55,504 nucleotides of DNA. Source: Actinomycetes bacterium (GTDB taxonomy: Bacteria > Actinomycetota > Thermoleophilia > Gaiellales > Gaiellaceae). The notes under the pieces were generated by a model. That model did no database searches. It saw only the letters and a program-made list of their open reading frames with translations, and was not told the origin of the DNA. Position numbers and translations under genes: made by a program. Shown here in pieces: positions 48,517 to 55,504 of this stretch. Each line of letters opens with the position of its first letter. The first letter of the stretch is position 1. The stretch is taken from NCBI GenBank assembly GCA_026708005.1, contig JAPOVR010000083.1, positions 1 through 55,504 of the forward strand. The letters are read 5' to 3'.

Positions 48517-48667
48517 CACGATCGGCCAGCAGGGCAAGCACCGGGGAACGCTCCGGGCTCTTGGTCTGCTCGGCATCGGACGCTCGGTCGAGCGGGACGA
48601 GAGTCCGGAGCTCGTCGGTATGCTCCGGAAGGTGCGGCATCTGGTCACGATCGAGGAAGTCGCGTAG
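48482..48667 (+). CDS. rpmD: 50S ribosomal protein L30
   Basis: The 61-residue L30 has [38 protein letters not shown] and [15 protein letters not shown], the whole family pattern. Its ATG is inside the rpsE 3' end, so it depends on rpsE translation. Confidence 0.96.
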   Translation: MTKRLKITQTRSTIGQQGKHRGTLRALGLLGIGRSVERDESPELVGMLRKVRHLVTIEEVA

Positions 48668-48676
48668 GTACCGGTC

Positions 48677-49330
48677 ATGGCCTCCTCACGAAAACCGCCG
48701 GATCCCGACGGGGCCGCTGTGCCCGATCGCGAGCTGTCGCTCTCGAACCTGAAGCCGGCGACCGGCCGCAAGCCCCGCAAGCGCGTGGGCCGCGGACAAG
48801 GCTCGGGGCACGGCCGCTACTGTGGTCGAGGTATCAAGGGTCAGAAGTCACGGTCGGGCTCACACAAGCTGCCGGCCAGCTTCGAGGGCGGCCAGATGCC
48901 GATCCACATGCGGCTGCCGAAGCTGCGCGGGTCGACCTCGAAGGATGCGCTCCCCGTCGGACCTCATCGCACCTCGACGCAGGCCGTCAACGTGCGGGAG
49001 CTGCAGCGCGTCTTCGGCGACGGCGACGAGGTCACGCTCGATGCCATGGTCGAGAAGGGCCTGGTCACGCACCTGCGGGTTGACGTCAAGATCCTTGGCG
49101 ACGGCGAGCTCTCCAAGCAGCTCTCCATCACCGCTCACCGCTTTTCGGATTCGGCCCGTCTCAAGATCGAGGCCGCGGGCGGATCCGTCGTCGAGCTCAA
49201 GCCCCCGCGGCAGAAGCGGCGCCGAGCTGGACGGTTCTCCGAGAGCGCGCCGCCCGCTCCCGCTGGCGGTGAGGAGGCGGCCGAGCCTTCGGCTGAGGGG
49301 CCGGGCGGCGAGCCATCGAGCCAGGAGTAG
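48677..49330 (+). CDS. rplO: 50S ribosomal protein L15 with N- and C-terminal extensions
   Basis: The 217-residue L15 is a late-assembly protein. The core (about 20-175) has LSLSNLKPATG, RKRVGRGQGSGHGRYCGRGIKGQ and GGQMPIHMRLPKLRG. A 17-residue Pro/Asp-rich start and an acidic tail of about 35 residues (ending GGEPSSQE) are additions; standard L15 is about 145 residues. secY follows after 6 bp. Confidence 0.95.
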   Translation: MASSRKPPDPDGAAVPDRELSLSNLKPATGRKPRKRVGRGQGSGHGRYCGRGIKGQKSRSGSHKLPASFEGGQMPIHMRLPKLRGSTSKDALPVGPHRTSTQAVNVRELQRVFGDGDEVTLDAMVEKGLVTHLRVDVKILGDGELSKQLSITAHRFSDSARLKIEAAGGSVVELKPPRQKRRRAGRFSESAPPAPAGGEEAAEPSAEGPGGEPSSQE

Positions 49331-49336
49331 GTCGGC

Positions 49337-50590
49337 GTGTTCGACTGGCTGACCAACGCGTGGAAGGTGCCGGAGCTACGGCGCCGGCTGCTGTTCACAG
49401 CCATGATCCTCGCGCTCTACCGGCTTGGCAGCTGGATCCCCGCGCCCGGCGTCGACTCCGAGGCGGTCCAGAGCTACTTCAACCAGCAGTCGGGCACGAT
49501 CCTGAGCCTGCTGAACATCTTCTCTGGCGGAGCCCTGTCCCAGTTCGCCCTGTTCGCGCTCGGGATCGCGCCCTACATCACGGCGTCGATCATCATGCAG
49601 CTCCTGACCGTCGTCATCCCGCACCTCGAGCAGCTCCAGAAGGAGGGCGAGTCGGGGACGGCCAAGATCAACCAGTACACACGCTACTCGACCGTTGGCC
49701 TTGCCGCGGTGCAGTCCGCGGGATTCGCCTACCTCTTCAACCGGCAGGGGGCGCTCGAGCTCACCCCGGGGCGGCTGGTTCTGATCATCATGTCTCTGAC
49801 CGCGGCGACCGCACTCCTCATGTGGATGGGCGAGCTGATCACCAAGCGCGGCATCGGCAACGGTATCTCGCTGCTCATCTTCGCGTCGATCCTCGCGGGC
49901 GCGCCGGGCGGAATCCGGATCTGGTTCGACAGCGACCCCTACGAGCGGCTGATGTTCCCGATCCTCGGCCTAGCGATCATCGTCGCTGTCGTCTTCGTGC
50001 AGGAGGGTCAGCGCAAGATCCCGATCCAGTACGCGAAGCGGCAGGTCGGGCGCCGGATGTCGACGGGCGGGTCGACGTACATGCCCCTTCGTGTGAACAT
50101 GGCCGGCGTGATTCCGATCATCTTCGCGGCGGCGATCATGGCGTTCCCGCCGACGGTTGCCCAGTTCTTCCCGAGCACGCAGGCGTTCATCAACGAGAAC
50201 TTCCTGCCGACCGACTGGACGTATGTGATCGTGCAGGCCGCCTTCATCGTCATCTTCACGTACTTCTATACGGCGGTTCAGTTCAATCCTGTTGACCAAG
50301 CAGACAACTTACGCAAGCACGGCGGCTACATTCCCGGTATCAGACCGGGCCCGCCGACTGCGCAGTATCTCGATCGCGTGCTGACGCGGCTGACGCTGCC
50401 GGGCGCGCTGTGGCTCGCGCTCGTGGCGTCGATTCCGGTGCTCGCCATCCGCTACGGGGGGTTCGACCAGGCAACCTCGGCCGCGCTTGGAGGCACGACG
50501 ATCCTGATTGTGGTCGGCGTGGCGCTCGACACGATGCGGCAGATGGAATCGCAGATGATGATGCGGCACTACGAGGGTTTCTTGAGGTAG
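49337..50590 (+). CDS. secY: Preprotein translocase subunit SecY
   Basis: The 417-residue channel of the Sec translocon has ten predicted TM helices. FDWLTNAWKVPELRRRLLFT begins it. The first loop/plug region contains GGALSQFALFALGIAPYI, the C4-C5 regions contain GNGISLLIFASIL and the cytosolic QRKIPIQYAKRQVG, and the C-terminus is MRQMESQMMMRHYEGFLR. GTG start. It pairs with SecE, encoded 30 kb upstream. Confidence 0.97.
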   Translation: MFDWLTNAWKVPELRRRLLFTAMILALYRLGSWIPAPGVDSEAVQSYFNQQSGTILSLLNIFSGGALSQFALFALGIAPYITASIIMQLLTVVIPHLEQLQKEGESGTAKINQYTRYSTVGLAAVQSAGFAYLFNRQGALELTPGRLVLIIMSLTAATALLMWMGELITKRGIGNGISLLIFASILAGAPGGIRIWFDSDPYERLMFPILGLAIIVAVVFVQEGQRKIPIQYAKRQVGRRMSTGGSTYMPLRVNMAGVIPIIFAAAIMAFPPTVAQFFPSTQAFINENFLPTDWTYVIVQAAFIVIFTYFYTAVQFNPVDQADNLRKHGGYIPGIRPGPPTAQYLDRVLTRLTLPGALWLALVASIPVLAIRYGGFDQATSAALGGTTILIVVGVALDTMRQMESQMMMRHYEGFLR

Positions 50591-50658
50591 GGCGGTGTGC
50601 GCCTTGCCGGCAGCAGGGCATCGCCTGCCCGTCAACGGCCAGCCTCCCGCGCAACCCG

Positions 50659-51243
50659 GTGACCGTCCCGCTCGACATCGTTCTCCTTGGCCCGCCAGGC
50701 GCTGGCAAGGGGACTCAGGCGAAGCGCATCGAGCTGGCACACGGTGTTCCCCAGATCTCGACCGGAGAGGTGCTGCGCGGTGCGGTCGCCTCGGGCAGCC
50801 GGCTCGGCGAGCGGGTGAAGCCGATTATGGAGCGCGGCGATCTCGTTCCTGACGAGCTCATTGTCGAGGTGATTCGCGAGCGACTCGAAGAGCCCGATAC
50901 CCGCACGGGATTCATTCTCGATGGCTTCCCGCGCACCATCCCGCAAGCCGAGGCGCTGGACGAGATGCTCGTCGGAATCAACCGCCGGCTGGCGGTGGCG
51001 CTCGAGTTCGAGCTCGACGAGGAGGAGGCGGTTCTCCGTCTCGCTGGGCGGGCCGAGGGGGAAACCCGGGCCGATGACGACCCCGAGGTGATCCAGCATC
51101 GGTTCACCGTCTGGCGCGAGAGCACACGTCCGCTGACCGAGTACTACCGTGAGCGCGGTGTGCTGGCCACCGTCGATGCTTCCCGTTCGGTCGTTGAGGT
51201 GTACGCAGCGGTCGAAGCGGTTCTCGGGCCGGTGACGCGGTGA
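50659..51243 (+). CDS. adk: Adenylate kinase, short-LID form
   Basis: The 194-residue kinase interconverts AMP, ADP and ATP. The P-loop GPPGAGKG is at 11-18, with ISTGEVLRGAV (AMP-binding), GFILDGFPRTIPQAEALDE and RLAGRAEGETRADDDPEVIQ. The LID between them is short and lacks zinc Cys residues, as in actinobacteria. The GTG fits the family N-terminus; earlier in-frame codons overlap secY. It overlaps map by 4 bp. Confidence 0.96.
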   Translation: MTVPLDIVLLGPPGAGKGTQAKRIELAHGVPQISTGEVLRGAVASGSRLGERVKPIMERGDLVPDELIVEVIRERLEEPDTRTGFILDGFPRTIPQAEALDEMLVGINRRLAVALEFELDEEEAVLRLAGRAEGETRADDDPEVIQHRFTVWRESTRPLTEYYRERGVLATVDASRSVVEVYAAVEAVLGPVTR

Positions 51244-52028
51244 TCGTCCTCAAGTCTGCCCGCGATATCGAGAAGATGGCTGCCGCCGGCGAGATCGTCG
51301 CCGCGACGCTCGCGCTGCTCCGCTCAGAGATCCGTCCAGGGGTTGCCACCCGCGACCTCGACTGGCTCGCCGAGGAGTACATTCGCGGCCAGGGCGGCGT
51401 CCCGGCCTTCAAGGGCTACCGCGGCTTTCCTGCGTCGATCTGTACGTCGCCGAACGCTATGGTCGTGCACGGTATCCCTGGGGCCTATGAGGTGCAGGAG
51501 GGGGACATCCTCTCCATTGATGTCGGCGTCACGCTCGACGGGTTCGTCGCCGACAGCGCATGGACGTTTCCCGTCGGCGAGATCACCGACAAGGCGAAGC
51601 GGCTTCTCTCGATCTGCCGTGAAGCTCTCGGAGCGGGAATCGACGCCGCCCTTCCTGGTGGGCGGGTGGGCGATGTGTCGGCGGCTGTTCAGAGCGTCAC
51701 CGAGTCGGCCGGGTTCTCGGTCGTCCGGACGCTGGTCGGTCACGGCGTTGGGCGCAGTATGCACGAGGAGCCGCAGGTTCCCAACTTCGGTACGCGCGGC
51801 TGCGGCGCCGAGCTTCGGGTGGGCACGACGATCGCGATCGAGCCGATGATCACGGCGGGCGGCGCCGAGGTCGCCCTCGCAGACGATGGCTGGTCGATCC
51901 TCACAGTCGACTCGTCGCTCTCGGCGCACTTCGAGCATACGGTCGCGATCACCGACGAGGGGCCGAGGATGCTCACCGAGCCGGAGACGCGCCCAGCCGA
52001 GCTTGCCGGCTCTCCTGTGGTAGAATGA
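51240..52028 (+). CDS. map: Methionine aminopeptidase, type I
   Basis: The 262-residue metalloenzyme removes initiator Met. Metal ligands are in SIDVGVTLDGFVADSAWTF (two Asp), LVGHGVGRSMHEEPQVPN (His), IAIEPM (Glu) and FEHTVAIT. FRGFPASICTSPN-type substrate region is present as YRGFPASICTSPNAMVVHGI. GTG start within the adk stop. Its last codons contain a TGGTAGAAT promoter-like box for the next operon. infA, which normally follows, is missing. Confidence 0.96.
   Translation: MIVLKSARDIEKMAAAGEIVAATLALLRSEIRPGVATRDLDWLAEEYIRGQGGVPAFKGYRGFPASICTSPNAMVVHGIPGAYEVQEGDILSIDVGVTLDGFVADSAWTFPVGEITDKAKRLLSICREALGAGIDAALPGGRVGDVSAAVQSVTESAGFSVVRTLVGHGVGRSMHEEPQVPNFGTRGCGAELRVGTTIAIEPMITAGGAEVALADDGWSILTVDSSLSAHFEHTVAITDEGPRMLTEPETRPAELAGSPVVE
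52018..52026 (+). promoter_or_regulatory. Extended -10 promoter candidate for the alpha operon
   Basis: TGGTAGAAT overlaps the 3' end of map. Initiation about seven bases later would give a leader of about 130 nt before rpmJ. No -35 with proper spacing is evident; the TG extension may compensate. Confidence 0.5.
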
Positions 52029-52037
52029 GGAAGCGCG

Positions 52038-52070
52038 GCCGAGCCAACACGGCTTCGGCGTGTCTTTCTT
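52038..52070 (+). terminator. Hairpin plus T-rich run in the rpmJ leader
   Basis: GCCGAGCC pairs with GGC-T-TCGGC around loop AACAC, followed by a pyrimidine run (TGTCTTTCTTTGTC). It may end part of the spc/map transcript, or attenuate the internal transcript that would begin just before it. Confidence 0.5.
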
Positions 52071-52148
52071 TGTCACGATTCGAGACATCTCGGCCTGACC
52101 AAGACCGGGTTGGGTGCTTGATAGGAGACCGGTAGAGATCAGAGAACC

Positions 52149-52169
52149 ATGGCTCGCATGCGCTCATGA
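52149..52169 (+). CDS. Putative six-residue leader ORF coupled to rpmJ
   Basis: ATG-GCT-CGC-ATG-CGC-TCA-TGA encodes MARMRS; its stop shares ATGA with the rpmJ start. rpmJ itself has no Shine-Dalgarno, so re-initiation after this mini-ORF is possible. No clear Shine-Dalgarno serves the mini-ORF either, so this is tentative. Confidence 0.3.
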   Translation: MARMRS

Positions 52170-52279
52170 AAGTTCGTCCGTCCGTCAAGCCGATGTGCGA
52201 GCGCTGCCGTGTCATCCGGCGAGGCGGGAAGGTCTTCGTGATCTGCGCCAACCCCAGGCACAAGCAGCGGCAGGGATAG
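52166..52279 (+). CDS. rpmJ: 50S ribosomal protein L36
   Basis: The 37-residue zinc protein reads [19 protein letters not shown] and then [18 protein letters not shown]. Zinc ligands are CERC, the later Cys and the His. It is first in the alpha operon, directly before rpsM. Confidence 0.97.
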   Translation: MKVRPSVKPMCERCRVIRRGGKVFVICANPRHKQRQG

Positions 52280-52292
52280 CGGAGACCGCTCG

Positions 52293-52670
52293 ATGGCACG
52301 CATAGCAGGCGTCAACCTCCCCCGCGACAAGCGGCTCGAGGTTGCGCTGACGTACATCTACGGCATCGGGTCATCCTCGGCGCGGAAGGTGTGTTCGCAG
52401 CTCGGACTCTCGCTTGATGAGAAGGTGCGCGACCTCACAGACGAAGAGATCACGAAGCTGCGCGGCTATATCGATGACAACCTCCAGGTCGAGGGAGATC
52501 TCCGCCGCGAGAACTCACAGGCGATCAAGCGGCTGATGGAGATCGGTGCCTACCGGGGTCTGCGCCATCGGCGCGGCCTGCCAGTTCGTGGACAGCGCAC
52601 CAAGACGAACGCCCGGTCGCGAAAGGGCTCGAAGAAGACCGTCGGCCGTGGGAAAAAGAAGGCTGTCTAG
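52293..52670 (+). CDS. rpsM: 30S ribosomal protein S13
   Basis: The 125-residue S13 lies in the 30S head and contacts P-site tRNA and L5. [32 protein letters not shown] and [22 protein letters not shown] are diagnostic. The ATG is 13 bp after rpmJ. Confidence 0.97.
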   Translation: MARIAGVNLPRDKRLEVALTYIYGIGSSSARKVCSQLGLSLDEKVRDLTDEEITKLRGYIDDNLQVEGDLRRENSQAIKRLMEIGAYRGLRHRRGLPVRGQRTKTNARSRKGSKKTVGRGKKKAV

Positions 52671-52711
52671 CTGTGCCTGCCTCCGCCACGAGGTTCCCCC
52701 GAACGATCTAG

Positions 52712-53113
52712 ATGGCCCCGCCCCGCAGACAGTCGAAGGGACGCGCGCGCCGGCGTGTCAAGAAGAACGTCGCCGTCGGGCAGGCGCACATCAAGACGTC
52801 GTTCAACAACACGATCGTGACCCTCACCGATCGGGAAGGTAACGTGATCGTCTGGGAGAGCGCCGGCTCGGCCGGGTTCAGGGGCTCGCGCAAGTCCACG
52901 CCGTTTGCAGCGCAGGTCACTGCTGATGCGTGTGCGCGCAAGGGCCTCGAGCATGGGCTCCAGAAGGTCGAGGTTTTCGTCAAGGGTCCAGGCTCCGGCC
53001 GCGAGACCGCCATCCGCTCGCTTCAGGCGGCCGGCCTCGAGATCATTGGGGTCAAGGACGTGACGCCGCACGCGCACAATGGCGTTCGGCCGAAGAAGCG
53101 CCGTCGAGTCTGA
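52712..53113 (+). CDS. rpsK: 30S ribosomal protein S11
   Basis: The 133-residue S11 shapes the platform at the mRNA exit. [39 protein letters not shown] and [18 protein letters not shown] are standard. ATG start. Confidence 0.97.
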   Translation: MAPPRRQSKGRARRRVKKNVAVGQAHIKTSFNNTIVTLTDREGNVIVWESAGSAGFRGSRKSTPFAAQVTADACARKGLEHGLQKVEVFVKGPGSGRETAIRSLQAAGLEIIGVKDVTPHAHNGVRPKKRRRV

Positions 53114-53141
53114 GCGCGAGGGTTCGGGGAGACGAGGCACG

Positions 53142-53762
53142 GTGGCACGAGATCTAGGCCCGAAGTGCAAGCAGTGCCGCCGCGAGGGTGTGAAGCTCTT
53201 CTTGAAGGGCGAGCGTTGCCTGACCGAGAAGTGCGCGATCGAGCGCCGCAGCTATCCGCCTGGCGAGCACGGTCGGGGGCGGATCAAGCAGTCCGAATAC
53301 CTCCTCCAGCTCCGTGAGAAGCAGAAGGCGCGCCGCTTCTACGGAATATTCGAGCGGCAGTTCCGCAACTACTACAAGAAGGCGGCTCGCCAGTCTGGAG
53401 TCACCGGCGAGCAGCTGCTGCGGCTCCTGGAGATGCGTCTCGACAATGTCGTCTACCGGCTCGGGTTCGCGTCCTCCCGCTCGCAGGCTCGCCAGATCAT
53501 CCGGCACGGCCACTTCCAGGTCAACGGCCGCCGCGTGAACATTCCGAGCTTCCAGCTCAAGCCGGACGACGTCGTGTTGCTCAAGTCCAGGAGCCCAATC
53601 GAGTCCGTCGTTCGCGACGCGACCGACCTCACGGCCTCAGTGCCAGCCTGGCTGCAGGCCGACCACGACAACCTTTCAGCGACCGTTCTGAAGCCACCCG
53701 AGCGTGACGAGATCGACGCGCCGGTCGAGGAGCAGCTCATCGTCGAGCTGTACTCGAGATAG
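53142..53762 (+). CDS. rpsD: 30S ribosomal protein S4
   Basis: The 206-residue S4 is a primary 16S binder and in E. coli represses the alpha operon. [20 protein letters not shown] has a CxxC followed by two further Cys (a zinc-binding N-terminus). The S4 RNA-binding domain is in [20 protein letters not shown]. The GTG start is chosen by the family N-terminus; earlier codons overlap rpsK. Confidence 0.96.
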   Translation: MARDLGPKCKQCRREGVKLFLKGERCLTEKCAIERRSYPPGEHGRGRIKQSEYLLQLREKQKARRFYGIFERQFRNYYKKAARQSGVTGEQLLRLLEMRLDNVVYRLGFASSRSQARQIIRHGHFQVNGRRVNIPSFQLKPDDVVLLKSRSPIESVVRDATDLTASVPAWLQADHDNLSATVLKPPERDEIDAPVEEQLIVELYSR

Positions 53763-53791
53763 CCGAGATGAGTGCGAGATAGAAGGGACAG

Positions 53792-54754
53792 ATGAGCAGC
53801 GCAGCAAGCCTGATGGATTTCCAGACTCCCAAGATCGCCCGGGAGGAGGTCGCGGAGAATCGCGGCGTCTTCGCGATCGAGCCACTCGACCGCGGCTTCG
53901 GGCACACGTTCGGAAACTCGCTCCGGCGGGTCCTCCTCTCGTCGCTTGAAGGCGCGGCGGTGACCTCGGTGAAGATCGAGGGTGTCGTGCACGAGTTCTC
54001 GACGCTCCCCGGCGTGCGAGAAGATGTGATCGACATCATCCTCAACCTCAAGGGCGTGATCTGTCGCCTCCACGGCGAGTCACCCGAGATCGATGTTCGG
54101 CTCGAGAAGGAGGGGCCGGGCACCGTCACGGCGGCGGACATCGAGACGACGGCCGACCTCGAGATCCTGAACGGCGACCTGCGGATCGCCGAGCTCTCCG
54201 GACGGGGGCGTCTCGAGATGACGCTGACGATTGGGCGCGGTCGCGGCTATGTGCCAGCCGAGCTCAACAAGGCTCCTGAGCACGCGATCGGCGTCATCCC
54301 CGTCGATGCAATGTTCTCGCCGGTGCGTCGCGTCTCATACGAAGTCGAGGCTGCACGCGTCGGCCAGCGCACCGACTACGACAAGCTCCTGCTCGACATC
54401 ACGACCGACGGGTCGATCGACCCACGAGACGCGATCGCAACCGCCGCTGAGCTCCTGATTCGACAGCTTGCGATCTTCACCGATGTCGAGCGTATCGAGG
54501 GCTTCGGGGGGCCGGTCGTCGAGGGCGAGGAAGAGATCCCGCATGCGAGGGGGATGGAGAACTTCCCGATCGAGGAGCTCGAGCTCGGCGTTCGCAGCTA
54601 CAACTGTCTCAAGCGCGTCGGCATCGAGACGATCGGTGATCTGGTCGCGAAGTCCCAGGATGAGCTTGCCGCCATCCCGAACTTCGGTAAGAAGTCGATC
54701 GAAGAGGTGTGCGAGATTCTCGCCGCTCACAGTCTGACCCTGCGCGAGGAGTAG
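53792..54754 (+). CDS. rpoA: DNA-directed RNA polymerase subunit alpha
   Basis: The 320-residue alpha subunit has the dimerizing N-terminal domain ([40 protein letters not shown]) and the C-terminal domain (about 245-320) that binds UP elements and activators. In that domain, [20 protein letters not shown] and [19 protein letters not shown] are intact. The start is ATG. Confidence 0.98.
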   Translation: MSSAASLMDFQTPKIAREEVAENRGVFAIEPLDRGFGHTFGNSLRRVLLSSLEGAAVTSVKIEGVVHEFSTLPGVREDVIDIILNLKGVICRLHGESPEIDVRLEKEGPGTVTAADIETTADLEILNGDLRIAELSGRGRLEMTLTIGRGRGYVPAELNKAPEHAIGVIPVDAMFSPVRRVSYEVEAARVGQRTDYDKLLLDITTDGSIDPRDAIATAAELLIRQLAIFTDVERIEGFGGPVVEGEEEIPHARGMENFPIEELELGVRSYNCLKRVGIETIGDLVAKSQDELAAIPNFGKKSIEEVCEILAAHSLTLREE

Positions 54755-54764
54755 CGTCGAGGAC

Positions 54765-55172
54765 ATGCGCCACCGGCGGGCCGGTAAGAAGCTTGGACGT
54801 GACTCAGCGCATCGCAAGGCGATGTACGCCAACCTGGCCGCATCGTTGATCGAGCATGGCCGGATCAAGACGACCGAGGCGAAAGCGAAGGCGGTGCGAC
54901 CGTACGTCGAGCGCCTCGTCACGCTCGGCAAGCGGGGTGATCTCGCCGCGCGGCGCCACGTGATCGCTCAGCTTCGCGACAAGTGGATCGTCAACGAGCT
55001 CTTCGAGTTCGTCGCGCCGCGCTTTGAGGATAGGCCGGGTGGCTATACACGCGTGGTCAAGCTCGGGCCGCGGCCGGGGGATGCGGCGCCCATGGCGTAC
55101 CTGGAGTTCGTCGATCACAGGCCTGAGAGCCCTTCGCCCGCCGTCGCTGCGGCGCCGGCCGACACCGAGTAG
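54765..55172 (+). CDS. rplQ: 50S ribosomal protein L17
   Basis: The 135-residue L17 has [40 protein letters not shown] and [21 protein letters not shown] short Ala/Pro-rich tail follows the core. It is 10 bp after rpoA in the usual order. Confidence 0.97.
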   Translation: MRHRRAGKKLGRDSAHRKAMYANLAASLIEHGRIKTTEAKAKAVRPYVERLVTLGKRGDLAARRHVIAQLRDKWIVNELFEFVAPRFEDRPGGYTRVVKLGPRPGDAAPMAYLEFVDHRPESPSPAVAAAPADTE

Positions 55173-55226
55173 GCCGCGCCGCCGAGTCCGGTCGAGGCCG
55201 GGCGCGCTCGCTGCAGCCCCTCCGCT

Positions 55227-55504
55227 GTGCCGATCCTCAAGCTGACGCTGGAGTACGACGGAACGGACTTCGCAGGCTGGGCCCGTCAGCCGGGGCAGAG
55301 GACGGTCGAGGGCGTTCTGCGCGAGGCCCTCGACCAGGTTTTCCCCAAATGGCGCGAGCTCGCCGTTGCCGGCCGGACCGATGCGGGCGTTCACGCGACC
55401 GGTCAGGTTGCGAGCGTGCTTGCCGACGGCGGTGCTCCGGCCGATCGCGCCGCGGCGGCGCTCAACGCGAGCCTGCCGCCGGATGTCGCGGTTTGCAGCG
55501 CCGG
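55227..55504 (+). CDS. truA: tRNA pseudouridine synthase A, 5' part only
   Basis: TruA makes pseudouridine at 38-40 in the anticodon arm of many tRNAs. The 92 residues visible contain [31 protein letters not shown] and [14 protein letters not shown], where the Asp of GRTDAGVHA is the catalytic residue. A GTG start fits. The window ends mid-gene; the order rplQ-truA is common. Confidence 0.95.
   Translation, partial: MPILKLTLEYDGTDFAGWARQPGQRTVEGVLREALDQVFPKWRELAVAGRTDAGVHATGQVASVLADGGAPADRAAAALNASLPPDVAVCSA

Overview
The window is about 55.5 kb of GC-rich bacterial chromosome. The signs point to a deep-branching, high-GC Gram-positive, most likely Actinomycetota and perhaps class Thermoleophilia. 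These signs are frequent GTG/TTG starts, weak Shine-Dalgarno sites, zinc-ribbon L33 and S14, a short-LID adenylate kinase, MurT, and Ala/Glu/Asp-rich tails on ribosomal proteins. Placement at class level is inference; no rRNA is present to settle it.

Positions 1-18.3 kb are a mosaic of metabolic and regulatory genes on both strands. They are a HIT hydrolase, a SAM methyltransferase, a Fur-family repressor with a dyad over its own start, a Tat-exported peptidoglycan amidase, an LLM flavin oxidoreductase, a half-length AbrB membrane protein, a divergent (hydroxy)proline epimerase/proline dehydrogenase pair, ThiI, an SDR dehydrogenase, tRNA-Thr and tRNA-Tyr, an HD-GYP protein, MurT without an adjacent GatD, an HpnB-like glycosyltransferase and a 2-isopropylmalate synthase. 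The gaps here carry four same-orientation copies of a dispersed element: 11-bp-spaced GTGAC repeats, a constant spacer, a TACCCT box and a C/G-rich dyad.

Positions 18.4-55.5 kb are the translation/transcription supercluster, nearly all on the + strand: tRNA-Met, rpmG, secE, nusG, rplKAJL, an inserted flavoprotein disulfide reductase, rpoB and rpoC. An antisense GAF-GGDEF gene and an 800-bp gap follow. Then come str (rpsL, rpsG, fusA, tuf), S10/spc (rpsJ to rplO, secY, adk, map) and alpha (rpmJ, rpsM, rpsK, rpsD, rpoA, rplQ), and the 5' part of truA, cut by the window end. Most genes touch or overlap by 1-35 bp, implying translational coupling. infA is missing from its usual place between map and rpmJ.

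The most unusual features are: an L22 protein of 388 residues whose tail holds a perfect 290-bp tandem duplication; large disordered extensions on L11, L10, S3, S17, L15 and SecE; a roughly 200-residue insertion in the RpoC clamp region; the dispersed promoter-like repeat; a candidate Fur-family operator; and a shared extended -10 pattern (TGGTAnnnT) before rpoB, rpsL and rpmJ.
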